The notes: generated from the sequence alone by a model not told the origin. A stretch of 64,000 nucleotides of DNA from UBA2330 sp035443185 (GCA_035443185.1 DAORRV010000006.1:1-64000), one strand, 5' to 3'; positions 37,501 to 46,547 are shown, counted from the stretch's first letter. A program made the numbers and translations.

Positions 37501-39440
37501 TAAATGCAAATGAAAAGGATGGTGAAAATATTCTTGATACAAGTACAGCAATTTATAAAATAAATTCTCAGCAATTTCCATCATATGAATTGAATAATGT
37601 TTCCTATAATACTGAAAATAATTCTAGCGGACTAAAAATAAATGATTTTAATGGAGACCTGGTAGTCAGATCATTAGGAAGTAGTGGATCTGAAGCTTCC
37701 CATTTTTCTGTACTTGGTAATAGTATTCATATTGATGCTGGCGGAAATACCGGTCTGAATCTTCTTAAAGTAAGAAAACTTGACGGTAAAATTCTTCAGC
37801 ATAAAAATTTTAAACTGACCTTTGGAAATTCTAATGATTCAATTATTAATTTTCTGAATACTTTTGATACTACACATTATTTAATGGGACTCAATGCAGC
37901 TTATGTTGCAAATACTTTTTTACTTAATGCAAATACAATTGCAAAGTTTGCTCAGTTTGGAAGTACTAAACTCAATAACACTAATGTGAGAATTGGCTTT
38001 TTCGATTCATGGAGCTTTATCGGATATCTCGGTGCTCAGCAGTCAGATGTATCAGAAAATTTCAGCAAATATGTTTCAGTATGGACAGAATCAATTTCAT
38101 CGCAAAATAAAAAATTCAAACAGACATCCGGAACTGTAATTTTTAATGCAGGTCCTGCAAGGCAATGGCAGAATTTTTCCTGGAATAATGTTTTACTTCC
38201 TTCCAACAAAATTTTATTTGATGTGTATGGTTTGAAGGCAGACGGAAAATCAGATCTTCTGCTTCAGAATATTTCCACTAATAATAATACTAATATATCT
38301 TCAATTAATTCTATCCTTTATCCAAATTTAAATTTTGTTGGAAAATTCAGCATTGATACAATTACAGGAAATAAATCTCCTGTACTTAATTCATTTAAAC
38401 TAAATTATAAAAGTCCGGCTGAGATCATCGCTGAGCTTGACGGACTGTGGAAATCAGACTCTGTTGCTGTCTCAGGAAAAGAAGTCAAAGTCGGTTTTAA
38501 AATTTATAATGCAGGTGATTTATATATTCCAGGTTATGTAGCCAAAATCTATTATCTTAAAGATTTTAATAATGTTCTGATTAAAACAGATACCTTAAAT
38601 AATCCTATTAATATAAATGGAAATATATCACATGAATCAAAATTTAAAATCCCAAACTTGAGATATAATATTTCAAATAATGAAACTTTTTTTATTGAGA
38701 TCCTTCCAAGGGGAAATTTAAACGAAGCCTTTACATATAATAATTTTGTGTATTTTGATATGCTGCCCGGTCAGCAGAATTCAGCTGCCGGTTTGGATAT
38801 ATTTAGTGACGGCAGGGAAATTCAAAGCGGAGATAATGTAAGTCTTAATCCTGAAGTAAAAATAATTGTAAAAAATGATCCTGATCTGAGTAACTCTGAT
38901 CTTTTTACAGATCTTAAAGAAATATATCTGAACGGAATTAGTATAAATAGTAAATCAACTGCAGACAGAAATTCTGACCGTATATTAAAAAGTGAAAATA
39001 GTTTAACCAAAAAAATTAGTTTCAGTAACGAATTAAAATTTACTCCGGATCTGAATAAAGGTGAAAATCTTCTCAAGATTATAACCGGTAATAAAGACGG
39101 CTCATATGATACTACAGATTTCGTGTTGAATGTCACTGATGAATTATCAATTGGTGATCTGATCAATTATCCTAATCCAATGAAATCGGAAACAAGTTTT
39201 ATGTTTGATGTCACAGGCTTTGAGAATCCGGGAAAAGGCTTAATTAAAATTTATACAATTGCTGGCAGACTGATACGAGAGATCGAAATTCCTGTGAATA
39301 TTGGGTTTAATACTATTACATGGGATGGCAAAGACAGTGACGGAGATCTTATAGCAAATGGAACTTATCTGTATAAACTTTCTGTAACTGGTTCTATTCA
39401 GCTTGAGTCTGAAGTAATGAAGCTTGTAGTCCTGAAATAA
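34557..39440 (+). CDS. C25 (gingipain)-family cysteine peptidase, PorU-like
   Basis: A 1627-residue exported protein. Signal peptide to about residue 23 (ends LTFAQ). The C25 peptidase domain is at about 395-760: YLIIYP, VCLFGRGS..., then catalytic His631 in FLGHAGSQDWE and Cys661 in FSMTCYTG. The N-terminal third resembles the propeptide-like region of PorU. After the peptidase come Ig-like modules and a CARDB-like stretch. The end (NYPNPMKSETSFMFDV ... ANGTYLYKL) is a FlgD/sorting-type domain. PorU cleaves T9SS sorting domains and links cargo to lipid, so this may be the sortase serving the neighbouring cargo. At over 1600 residues it is longer than usual PorU and could instead be a cargo protease. 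Confidence 0.8.
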   Translation: MKLKNFLLVIIIIITAFSDLTFAQNYNWITPNKTYLKLYIADDGIYRISKSDFTNAGINTNNIDPRTVKIYNLGEQKPVYFRGESDGFFNDSDYVDFYGSRNYGGLSNVYNADNQVIFSTNEWYDLNSDTNVYWIEWGGANGLRMVNSSYNAPVNYQQNYSEQILHLEKDKIYWIGQATNANDFSNFSNERYLGESWYWNLLYNGQTLSDTFSLPLLNRNSVNVSLRIFAYPQSASFTVPNEHNVEIKINGIVVTNFLRNDFNRIDTTITFPVNMLSDSTVNTATATYTSSGGFSGTMFFDLFEFKYPQKLKFRNNFAKMKLIGEDTTSRKIKVSGLNPGNQTFIYDVSNNIRITSYSNSADTLIFSARQNSSIEITNKFITKKPLRIIQRQVPDLVSSSNGVDYLIIYPKIFESQVLQLQNHRETYDNFRVKKAEIQDIYDIFSYGIVSPDAIKNFNRHIFYNWQQPRVKYVCLFGRGSLDPKKSSDATIYSENFIPIKGNPSSDNFYSNVNTGTFVFYNQISIGRLPALNVTEAQSMVNNIISYETQPPRSWSKDFTFIGGGVNQVEQELFNPQIIDSLINPHILPNPIKGNPVRIMRYDLNGALTFNITDSVKNQINRGTIAVNFLGHAGSQDWEISMKDPNVLNNNGNFPVVFSMTCYTGKTGEPNFRSFGEKFMNMNNRGAVAFFATSGWGFVYAGSWLNANIYRAFAKDTIRRIGDIISYANNVIKADSLGFTIRHTVNCYTLMGDPALKLQLPVQPEFSISSDDYLLSKKNPSINEPVNLKFYPKNFGLNSDSVRVEMSINRNSQKYFYKENVLYDFSSNDTLSYDFKLDSKGQYQVKFIIDSFNYYPDENKNNNTLIFNLNINNISFVPYKPVINSVIKNDSVEYVGLNPFIKKNEKTITLLLQTDTTDKFNSPIKQIFVNNAPQGVVTKFKTLLPVRDTSKLYFWRTNSIVNGDSSGWSAVQMFKYNPLFTSLNANEKDGENILDTSTAIYKINSQQFPSYELNNVSYNTENNSSGLKINDFNGDLVVRSLGSSGSEASHFSVLGNSIHIDAGGNTGLNLLKVRKLDGKILQHKNFKLTFGNSNDSIINFLNTFDTTHYLMGLNAAYVANTFLLNANTIAKFAQFGSTKLNNTNVRIGFFDSWSFIGYLGAQQSDVSENFSKYVSVWTESISSQNKKFKQTSGTVIFNAGPARQWQNFSWNNVLLPSNKILFDVYGLKADGKSDLLLQNISTNNNTNISSINSILYPNLNFVGKFSIDTITGNKSPVLNSFKLNYKSPAEIIAELDGLWKSDSVAVSGKEVKVGFKIYNAGDLYIPGYVAKIYYLKDFNNVLIKTDTLNNPININGNISHESKFKIPNLRYNISNNETFFIEILPRGNLNEAFTYNNFVYFDMLPGQQNSAAGLDIFSDGREIQSGDNVSLNPEVKIIVKNDPDLSNSDLFTDLKEIYLNGISINSKSTADRNSDRILKSENSLTKKISFSNELKFTPDLNKGENLLKIITGNKDGSYDTTDFVLNVTDELSIGDLINYPNPMKSETSFMFDVTGFENPGKGLIKIYTIAGRLIREIEIPVNIGFNTITWDGKDSDGDLIANGTYLYKLSVTGSIQLESEVMKLVVLK

Positions 39441-39461
39441 AAAAAATAGGGCAGATAGATA

Positions 39462-39917
39462 TTATTCTTTTCCGACTTTTACTATCTCAGCATTCAGATG
39501 TTCGATGAAACTATTGACATTGTCTTTCATAATTTGAACTTCATATTCATCCTTTATAATATCGTCAGCCGGCAGATTTTTATCTTTTAGAATTTTAACT
39601 GCTTCTAAGTCACTGTCTATCAGATTTAAAAACTGCTCCTTTAAAGCATCGGATCCACCATAGTTTTTTACAGTTTCCATTTTATTTACAGATGCAAAAA
39701 GATTGTTTAACTTTGATTCAAAAAATTTCAGATCCTCTGCTTTATTAATTCCTGATGTATATTCTCTCAGTAGCGTTACATCATTATTCATCCTGTAAAG
39801 AAATTCAAATTTATTTCTCTGAAGTCCCTGACTGATTTTATCACAGCCGTATATTGAAAAAATTATTTCCAATGCAATTAATATTGTAAATAGTTTACTG
39901 AATTTAAAATGCTTCAT
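39462..39917 (-). CDS. Putative lipoprotein, function unknown
   Basis: A 151-residue protein with a lipoprotein signal peptide: hydrophobic segment then IYGC, lipid-modified Cys25 expected. The mature part is highly charged and mostly helical (KLNNLFASVNKME, IKDEYEVQIMKDNVNSF). No family recognised. Its start overlaps the 3' end of tsaD by 14 bp on the same strand, so it is likely co-transcribed and perhaps translationally coupled. Confidence 0.65.
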   Translation of the reverse strand: MKHFKFSKLFTILIALEIIFSIYGCDKISQGLQRNKFEFLYRMNNDVTLLREYTSGINKAEDLKFFESKLNNLFASVNKMETVKNYGGSDALKEQFLNLIDSDLEAVKILKDKNLPADDIIKDEYEVQIMKDNVNSFIEHLNAEIVKVGKE

Positions 39918-40938
39918 AATCTAATCTGGGTTTAGCTAAATGGGTTAATGAATCGTTTTCAAAATAATTTGTATCTTTTGTAATTTGCGAATATTTATAT
40001 TTGAAAAATGCTGTAATGCCTATCATTGCTGCATTGTCTGATGAGTATTCGGGTTTTGGGAAATAGATGCTGTAACCTGAATTTTTTAGCTCACTGAATT
40101 TTTCTTTTAAACTGCTGTTTGCCGACACTCCTCCTGATACAGAAATTATTTTAATTCCATATTTCTTTGCAGCCTTTAATGTATTTTTAAAAAGACTTTT
40201 AGTAGCAGCTTCCTGAAATGAAGCGGATATGTCTGATACAAGTTTGTCATTTTTTTTATTTTCAAAATCGATATTTCTCAAATAATAAAGTACTGAAGTT
40301 TTTATACCCGAATATGAAAAATTGAATTCACTATCTCTGACTATTGCAGGAGGAAATTTATGAAAATCTTTATTTCCATCTTTTGCAAATTTGTCGATCA
40401 TCTGTCCGCCCGGATATCCCAGTCCGAGAAGTTTTGCTGTTTTGTCAAAAGCTTCACCGGCAGCATCATCCACTGTGTAACCGATAATTTTATGTTTGAA
40501 AAAATTCTCAACTAAAATCAACAAAGTATGACCACCTGAAACTATCAGCCCAATAAATGGAAATTCATGTTTCTGACCATTCAGAAAATTGGAATAAAGA
40601 TGTGCCTGAATATGATTGACAGGAATAAAAGGTTTATTCAATGTGAAGGCCAGTGATTTTGCAAAATTCATTCCAATCAATAAAGAACCAATCAATCCGG
40701 GTTCTGAAGTAGCAGCTATAACGTCTATATCTTTAATATGCTTACCGGATGTTTCTAATGATTCACTTGCAATTTTTGCAATGTTGTTTAAATGTTCACG
40801 GGATGCCAGCTCAGGAACAACACCACCAAACTTTCCATGCGAGATCTGAGATGAAATTATATTGGAAAGTACATTCTCGTTTTCAAGTACTGCTGCAGAT
40901 GTTTCGTCACATGAAGTTTCGATTGCGAGTATATTCAT
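39904..40938 (-). CDS. tsaD: tRNA N6-adenosine threonylcarbamoyltransferase
   Basis: A 344-residue Kae1/TsaD ATPase-fold protein. It transfers threonylcarbamoyl to A37 of ANN-decoding tRNAs, acting with TsaB and TsaE (not in this window). Signatures: MNILAIETSCDETS at the N terminus, metal-binding His109 and His113 in NHIQAHLYSNF, IVSGGHTLL, and the closing SSDNAAMIG with the last metal-ligand Asp. Complete and standard in length. Confidence 0.95.
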   Translation of the reverse strand: MNILAIETSCDETSAAVLENENVLSNIISSQISHGKFGGVVPELASREHLNNIAKIASESLETSGKHIKDIDVIAATSEPGLIGSLLIGMNFAKSLAFTLNKPFIPVNHIQAHLYSNFLNGQKHEFPFIGLIVSGGHTLLILVENFFKHKIIGYTVDDAAGEAFDKTAKLLGLGYPGGQMIDKFAKDGNKDFHKFPPAIVRDSEFNFSYSGIKTSVLYYLRNIDFENKKNDKLVSDISASFQEAATKSLFKNTLKAAKKYGIKIISVSGGVSANSSLKEKFSELKNSGYSIYFPKPEYSSDNAAMIGITAFFKYKYSQITKDTNYFENDSLTHLAKPRLDYEAF

Positions 40939-41068
40939 AAAAAAATTAAATATTAATAATTATTTTTAAACATTAATAGGAAAGTTATGTTACAAAAAAA
41001 AAATAATTACGTTTCTATTAATTTTATGAATTAACATATTTTAAAAAATAAATTTGACCTATTAGTTT

Positions 41069-42364
41069 ATGACCCAAAAAGTAAAAATGGATAATAACAG
41101 ATTCAAAATGTTTTTAATACTACTAATTTCATTCCTTTTCGTACTTCCGGCTATTTCACAGGTAAAATTACTTATCCCAATGGAATCCAATCAATCAGAT
41201 CATCTGAAAGCTTACGGTATTGCATACAGGCATTTGATGAATACAAAAGAAGTTGACTGGCTTTTGAATTACAGAGGCGGATCATTCATGTTTGGATATT
41301 CATCTTCACTGGAAGAAGAATGCAAAGCGAAAGGAGTATCTTACGAACTGCTCGATGGTACAATGACTGCTCAGGTATATTCAGATTCAAAAAATGAAGA
41401 AAATAATACAGATGTAGTAAGACTGGAAAAGGTTGCTAAGATCGCTGTGTATGTCCCGCCCAATGCACTCCCTTGGGATGATGCTGTTCAGATGGTACTG
41501 GAATATGCGGAGATTCCTTATGATAAGCTCTGGGATGAGGAAGTGCTTACTGACAAACTAAAAGGTTATGACTGGCTTCATCTTCATCATGAAGATTTTA
41601 CCGGACAGTATGGAAAATTCTTTGCATCATACGGCTCAGCTCCGTGGTATCTGAATCAGCAAAAGATCAACGAAGATATGGCAGCTAAACTCGGATATAA
41701 AAAAGTCTCACAATTAAAACTTGCAGTTGTAAAAAAGCTCAAAGAGTATATTGCCAACGGAGGATTTTTATTTACAATGTGCTCTGCGACTGATACTTAT
41801 GACATTGCACTTGCTTCTCAGTTCACGGATATTTGTGAATCAATTTATGACGGAGACCCTGCCGATCCGCAGGCAAACAGTAAACTCGATTTTACTGAAT
41901 GTCTGGCATTTGAAAATTTTACTGTCGATCTGAATCCGTTGGTTTATGAATATTCGAATATTGATGTGACCGGTCAGCTTCTGCAGATGGGTCAGTTTAA
42001 TGACAATTTCACTTTGGTTGATTTTTCAGCAAAGTATGATCCGGTTCCTTCAATGCTTACACAATGCCACACTTCAGTAATAAACGGATTCCTTGGACAG
42101 ACTACAGGTTTTCAGAAAAACCTGCTGAAAAAAAATGTAACTGTAATGGCTTTGAAAGACGGAACAGAATATGTGAGATATATTCACGGAAATTACGGCA
42201 GGGGAACATTCACATTTTATGGCGGTCACGATCCTGAAGATTATCAGCATGCTGTTGGTGATCCAAAGACCGAACTAAAAGAATTTCCACATTCTCCCGG
42301 CTACAGATTGATCCTGAATAATGTATTATTTCCAGCTGCAAAAAAGAAAAAACTTAAAACGTAA
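41069..42364 (+). CDS. Conserved exported protein (often mislabelled asparagine synthetase B)
   Basis: A 431-residue protein with a signal peptide ending at about residue 31 (FLFVLPAISQ). The mature part has WLLNYRGGSF, KIAVYVPPNALPWDDAVQMV, DWLHLHHEDFTGQYGKF and YGRGTFTFYGGHDPEDYQH. I recall relatives in Bacteroidota databases named asparagine synthetase B, yet it has neither the N-terminal Cys nucleophile nor the PP-loop of that enzyme. The alpha/beta pattern with GGFLFTMCSATDTYDIAL resembles a class I glutamine amidotransferase-like fold. Periplasmic; role unknown. The TAAATTTG at 41049-41056 fits a -7 box only about 12 nt ahead of the ATG. Confidence 0.65.
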   Translation: MTQKVKMDNNRFKMFLILLISFLFVLPAISQVKLLIPMESNQSDHLKAYGIAYRHLMNTKEVDWLLNYRGGSFMFGYSSSLEEECKAKGVSYELLDGTMTAQVYSDSKNEENNTDVVRLEKVAKIAVYVPPNALPWDDAVQMVLEYAEIPYDKLWDEEVLTDKLKGYDWLHLHHEDFTGQYGKFFASYGSAPWYLNQQKINEDMAAKLGYKKVSQLKLAVVKKLKEYIANGGFLFTMCSATDTYDIALASQFTDICESIYDGDPADPQANSKLDFTECLAFENFTVDLNPLVYEYSNIDVTGQLLQMGQFNDNFTLVDFSAKYDPVPSMLTQCHTSVINGFLGQTTGFQKNLLKKNVTVMALKDGTEYVRYIHGNYGRGTFTFYGGHDPEDYQHAVGDPKTELKEFPHSPGYRLILNNVLFPAAKKKKLKT

Positions 42365-42440
42365 AAGCAGTTAGTAGTTAATAGTTAACAGTTATTATTG
42401 GTGCTAAAATTCTAATAAATATACCTCAACTTCTCAATGT

Positions 42441-42496
42441 TAAACCCTCCCCTTACCAAGGGGAGGGCAGGGTGGGGTTGAAAAAACAAGTAAAGC
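42441..42496 (+). repeat. REP-like palindromic element, copy 1
   Basis: CCCTCCCCTT (42445-42454) pairs perfectly with AAGGGGAGGG (42458-42467); GCAGGGTGGGGTTG and ACAAGTAAAGC follow. Its G+C content is far above the surroundings. A near-identical unit lies 40 bp downstream in the same orientation. Confidence 0.85.
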
Positions 42497-42537
42497 AATA
42501 AATCTTTGTTCAAAAAATATTTTTCATAACTCAACCA

Positions 42538-42595
42538 TTAACCTTCCCCTTATCCAAGGGGAGGGCAGGGTGGGGTTGTTAAAAACAAGTAAAGC
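42538..42595 (+). repeat. REP-like palindromic element, copy 2
   Basis: Same layout as copy 1 with a few changes (CCTTCCCCTT-ATCC-AAGGGGAGGG, one G-U). The shared ACAAGTAAAGC tail shows that the repeat unit is longer than the hairpin. Confidence 0.85.
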
Positions 42596-42620
42596 TTAAT
42601 CAAAAAATAAACTTCCCAAG

Positions 42621-43553
42621 TTGCTGTCTGGAAAAATCCTAATAGATCATCGCAAAATTAAATTTATAGTATTCGCATTTGCTTTAAGTTTACATTTATT
42701 CTCCTGCAATAAAACTCCCGAAAAGACTGAAAAGAAATTTTCTATAAAAGATGACGCAGGTATTGATGTAGAATTTTCATCATACCCCGAAAGAATTATT
42801 TCACTCGGTCCGAATATTACTGAAACCATTTATGCATTAGGTGCAGATACATTATTATATGGCGTTACGGAATTTTGTGATTATCCACCTGAAGTAAAGA
42901 CAAAAGTCAATACAGGCAGCTATCTCAGTCCTGACTATGAAATCATTTCTTCACTCAAACCCGATCTTATTATAGTAAATGTTGAATCTTCAAATAATCC
43001 TACTTATCAGTCTCTTAAAAATATGGGTTATAACTTATTCCTAAGTCACGCAAAAGACATTGAAGGAATTTTTAAAATGGTCAATGATATTGGCATGATC
43101 ACTAACAGGGAAAATAATGCTAATATACTTTTTAATTCTATTTCGGATCAGTTAAAATATAAAGACCCTTCATCAGTTCAAAAGAAAGATAAAACAGTAT
43201 TGATACTGATTGCAATTAATCCGATGATGACAACTAACAAGAATACTTTTATTAATGAAATTGCATTACTCGCAGGTCTGAAGAATATTTATTCAGAAGA
43301 AGATCAGGAATATCCTGTGATAAATTATGAAGATGTGGTCAGCAAAAATCCATCTTTCATTATTTTCCCTGCTGATACCCTTGATACAGAAAAGATTGAA
43401 ATTTATAAAAAAGAATTAACTGAAAAGCTGAGTAATTCTGAGGCAGTCAAAAACGGTAAAGTAATTTTTATAGATGATGACATTATGTTCAGACCCGGTC
43501 CACGGATCACAGACGCTGTGAAGACTTTGAGAGCTCATATTAAAACGGATTAA
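42621..43553 (+). CDS. BtuF/FepB-like substrate-binding lipoprotein
   Basis: A 310-residue periplasmic binding protein of the helical-backbone metal-receptor class, which delivers cobalamin, siderophores or haem to an ABC importer. The lipoprotein signal ends in LFSC (Cys29). The family core is PERIISLGPNITETIYALGA followed by LKPDLIIVNV and, late, GPRITDAVKTL. No permease or ATPase gene is adjacent, so the ligand is open. The frame begins with TTG at 42621; there is no ATG before the signal peptide, so a non-ATG start is required. It directly follows two REP-like elements. Confidence 0.78.
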   Translation: MLSGKILIDHRKIKFIVFAFALSLHLFSCNKTPEKTEKKFSIKDDAGIDVEFSSYPERIISLGPNITETIYALGADTLLYGVTEFCDYPPEVKTKVNTGSYLSPDYEIISSLKPDLIIVNVESSNNPTYQSLKNMGYNLFLSHAKDIEGIFKMVNDIGMITNRENNANILFNSISDQLKYKDPSSVQKKDKTVLILIAINPMMTTNKNTFINEIALLAGLKNIYSEEDQEYPVINYEDVVSKNPSFIIFPADTLDTEKIEIYKKELTEKLSNSEAVKNGKVIFIDDDIMFRPGPRITDAVKTLRAHIKTD

Positions 43554-43680
43554 GATAAATTTTCTCTCATGAGCTGCAAAACATATTATTAATTTTTAGA
43601 AAATACTGCAATTTAAACTTAAACCTCTTTCCTCAAATCGCTATATTGTCACTTACCAAAAATTAAATTAAAATAATAAA

Positions 43681-45354
43681 TTGTCAGATAACAAAATTAT
43701 ATTCTCAATGGTGGGAGTAAGCAAGACTTTCCCACCGCAGAAGCAGGTGTTAAAAAATATTTACCTTTCATTTTTTTATGGAGCGAAGATCGGCATCATC
43801 GGTCTAAACGGTTCGGGAAAATCTACGCTGCTAAAGATCATTGCAGGGATTGAAGAAAAATTCGAAGGTGAAGTTCATTTCACAAAAGAATATTCAATCG
43901 GATATCTTTCACAGGATCCCGAGCTTGATGAAACTAAAACAGTAAAAGAAATAGTACAGGAAGGCGTTCAGGAAGTTGTTGATGTATTAAAAGAGTATGA
44001 AGAAGTAAATAATAAATTCGCCGAGCCGATGGAAGATGATGAAATGACTAAGCTTATCGAAAAGCAGGGTGAACTTACTGAAAAGATCGAACACATGAAC
44101 GGTTGGGAACTCGACGCAAAACTCGAAAGAGCAATGGATGCACTAAGAACTCCCGAAGGAGATACTCCTGTGAAAAATCTTTCAGGTGGTGAGAGAAGAA
44201 GAGTTGCACTATGCAGACTGTTGCTTAAAGAACCGGATATTCTTTTACTCGATGAGCCGACAAACCATCTCGATGCAGAATCTATCGACTGGCTTGAACA
44301 GCATCTTAAACAATATAAAGGTACTGTCATTGCGATTACTCACGACAGATATTTCCTAGACAATGTTGCAGGATGGATACTCGAGCTGGACAGGGGAGAG
44401 GGGATTCCGTGGGAAGGTAATTATTCCTCATGGCTTGATCAGAAAACCAAACGTCTTGCAATGGAAGAGAAACAGGAAAGTAAAAGACAGAAGACTTTGC
44501 TGCATGAACTCGAATGGGTGAGAATGTCTGCAAAGGCAAGACATGCAAAATCTAAAGCGAGATTGCAGGCTTATGATAAAATGCTCAATGAAGATACAAA
44601 GAAAAAAGAGGAACAGCTTGAGATATTTATCCCGAATGGTCCGAGGCTTGGAAATAAAGTGATCGAATCTCTGGATGTCAGTAAGTCTTTTGGTGAAAAA
44701 CTTTTATATGAGAAACTGAATTTTTCACTTCCACCTGCGGGAATTGTCGGTATCATTGGAGCTAACGGTACAGGTAAGACGACATTGTTCAGAATGATAC
44801 TCGGCACAGAAACGCCCGACAACGGTAAATTTGATGTCGGTGAAACTGTAAATATCGGTTATGTAGATCAGGCACATGCGAATATCGATCCGGAAAAAAC
44901 TGTATGGGAAGTGATCTCAGAAGGAAATGAATTTATTGAACTCGGCGGAAAGCAGTATAACTCAAGGGCGTACGTCGCAAGATTTAATTTTGCCGGTGCA
45001 GATCAGGGAAAGAAAGTAAGCTCACTTTCAGGTGGAGAAAGGAATAGACTGCATCTTGCACTTACTTTAAAATCAGAAGCTAATGTATTGCTGCTTGACG
45101 AACCTACAAACGACATTGATGTGAATACACTTCGGGCACTGGAAGAAGGTCTTGAAAATTTTGCAGGATGTGCTGTTATAATTTCTCACGACAGATGGTT
45201 CCTTGACAGAGTGGCTACACATATACTTGCGTTTGAAGGAGATTCTGTTGTTGATTATTTCGAAGGCGGCTATTCAGAATATGAAGAATATAAAAAGAAG
45301 AAGTATGGATATGTCGAGCCGAAGAGAGTTAGATATAAAAAATTAGTTGAATAA
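43681..45354 (+). CDS. ettA: Energy-dependent translational throttle protein (ABC-F)
   Basis: A 557-residue ABC-F ATPase that binds the ribosomal E site and gates elongation by ATP/ADP ratio. Two ABC domains: Walker A GLNGSGKST (41-49) with LSGGERRRVALCRLL and LLLDEPTNHLD, and GANGTGKTT with LSGGERNRLHLAL and LLLDEPTNDID. Between them lie the arm and linker (WILELDRGEGIPWEGNYSSW), and the C terminus (YSEYEEYKKKKYG) is EttA-like. No membrane domain. The start is TTG, followed by SDNKIIFSM, as usual for the family. Confidence 0.93.
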   Translation: MSDNKIIFSMVGVSKTFPPQKQVLKNIYLSFFYGAKIGIIGLNGSGKSTLLKIIAGIEEKFEGEVHFTKEYSIGYLSQDPELDETKTVKEIVQEGVQEVVDVLKEYEEVNNKFAEPMEDDEMTKLIEKQGELTEKIEHMNGWELDAKLERAMDALRTPEGDTPVKNLSGGERRRVALCRLLLKEPDILLLDEPTNHLDAESIDWLEQHLKQYKGTVIAITHDRYFLDNVAGWILELDRGEGIPWEGNYSSWLDQKTKRLAMEEKQESKRQKTLLHELEWVRMSAKARHAKSKARLQAYDKMLNEDTKKKEEQLEIFIPNGPRLGNKVIESLDVSKSFGEKLLYEKLNFSLPPAGIVGIIGANGTGKTTLFRMILGTETPDNGKFDVGETVNIGYVDQAHANIDPEKTVWEVISEGNEFIELGGKQYNSRAYVARFNFAGADQGKKVSSLSGGERNRLHLALTLKSEANVLLLDEPTNDIDVNTLRALEEGLENFAGCAVIISHDRWFLDRVATHILAFEGDSVVDYFEGGYSEYEEYKKKKYGYVEPKRVRYKKLVE

Positions 45355-45378
45355 AATTTAATATTCATTTAGTAATTA

Positions 45379-45417
45379 AAAAATTGGATGACTGAATCTT
45401 TCTGTCATCCAATTTTT
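45379..45417. terminator. Bidirectional terminator between ettA and an OMP gene
   Basis: A 14-bp perfect stem (AAAAATTGGATGAC and its complement, 45379-45392 with 45404-45417) with A/T runs on both sides. It serves the convergent genes. Confidence 0.85.
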
Positions 45418-45455
45418 ATATTAAGTTTTTATAAATTACTATTAAATAAATCTCT

Positions 45456-46496
45456 TCATTTACCTGTCAGCCATCCTGTTGCATAAATAATATTTAATAA
45501 AAAGTTATGCTGTTTAATTCTCTGTTTCATTCCATAATCTACATTATACTTAATGGCAGTATAAAGTTTATTTGTCACAGGCCATGCTCCGATCTGAAAA
45601 CTAACATATCCGAGCTGGTCGTGAACAGATGAGTCCCACCAGACATCAGTTCCCGTATCATCTGTGATCTGAAAATTATATCCGCCCATAATTCCGATCT
45701 CAAATCTCGGACTCAGATACTGGCTTATTCCGTATTCGACAGTCAGTCTGTTACCCGGTGATACATTTACATCTTTAATTTTACTGTTCATCTCATATGT
45801 TAGTGAAGCCATAATTGCCATTGCCTGACTTGACTTTCCCTTGATCTTCATCGGATACACATATCCAAATGCCTGAAACATGTTTGTCCAGTATCCGAGT
45901 CCTACATTGTCACTGCCGCTAGGAGTATATCTTCCGGTAGGGGCAACTATAGAATATGCCATTGTTAAATTCATATTTTCCGAAGCCCAGCTTAAACCAA
46001 ATGGGAGAAATGTCATATCACTGAATCCGCTGACATTTCCATTAATAGTTCCATCTTTGGTTATCGTATCCCTTAATACTTTTGCAACTGCATCATAAGC
46101 AAGATCAAGATTTACTGTAGAATAAGGAGGAGTAATTGCAGCGATATAGGTCCCGCCAAGTAATTTAAAGGATGATGCATAAAAAAAAGTCGGAATGTTT
46201 ACATATCCGTTAATATCTATATCTAATGTCGTCTTACTGTTCTGTCGAACTATTTCAGTAACCTGATTACCTTCACTGTTGAAAAATTTTTTCCCGCTGA
46301 TAAACAAATTATAATCCAACACATACAATCCTGGTGGAGGAGTTGCATAGTCCCTTATATCCCAGATTCCCGGAACGTAATGACCTGATGTAAAAGGTGA
46401 TGCTCCATTCAATGTGTCGATACCTTGCGCTTTACTAATTTTAGTAAAACTAAACATCGAAAACAAAAGAATCAAAGAGATTGTAAATTTTTTCAT
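45456..46496 (-). CDS. Outer-membrane transporter-like protein (phenol MetA-degradation family)
   Basis: A 346-residue protein with a signal peptide to about residue 23 (ends ISKAQ). The mature chain (GHYVPGIWDIRDYATPPPGLY, split in segments) and alternating hydrophobic beta strands with a final aromatic strand (NFLLNIIYATGWLTGK) point to the SphA/Phenol_MetA_deg-like beta-barrel family. Such proteins are thought to pass hydrophobic compounds across the outer membrane. Substrate unknown; monocistronic. Confidence 0.72.
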   Translation of the reverse strand: MKKFTISLILLFSMFSFTKISKAQGIDTLNGASPFTSGHYVPGIWDIRDYATPPPGLYVLDYNLFISGKKFFNSEGNQVTEIVRQNSKTTLDIDINGYVNIPTFFYASSFKLLGGTYIAAITPPYSTVNLDLAYDAVAKVLRDTITKDGTINGNVSGFSDMTFLPFGLSWASENMNLTMAYSIVAPTGRYTPSGSDNVGLGYWTNMFQAFGYVYPMKIKGKSSQAMAIMASLTYEMNSKIKDVNVSPGNRLTVEYGISQYLSPRFEIGIMGGYNFQITDDTGTDVWWDSSVHDQLGYVSFQIGAWPVTNKLYTAIKYNVDYGMKQRIKQHNFLLNIIYATGWLTGK

Positions 46497-46547
46497 TTTT
46501 AATCATTTATATTTATAAATATATCTCGCATTATTCAGTGAAGAATT

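Noticed and set aside
41069..42364. True asparagine synthetase (asnB)
   Set aside because: Exported, and lacking both the Ntn-amidotransferase Cys2 and the ATP PP-loop.
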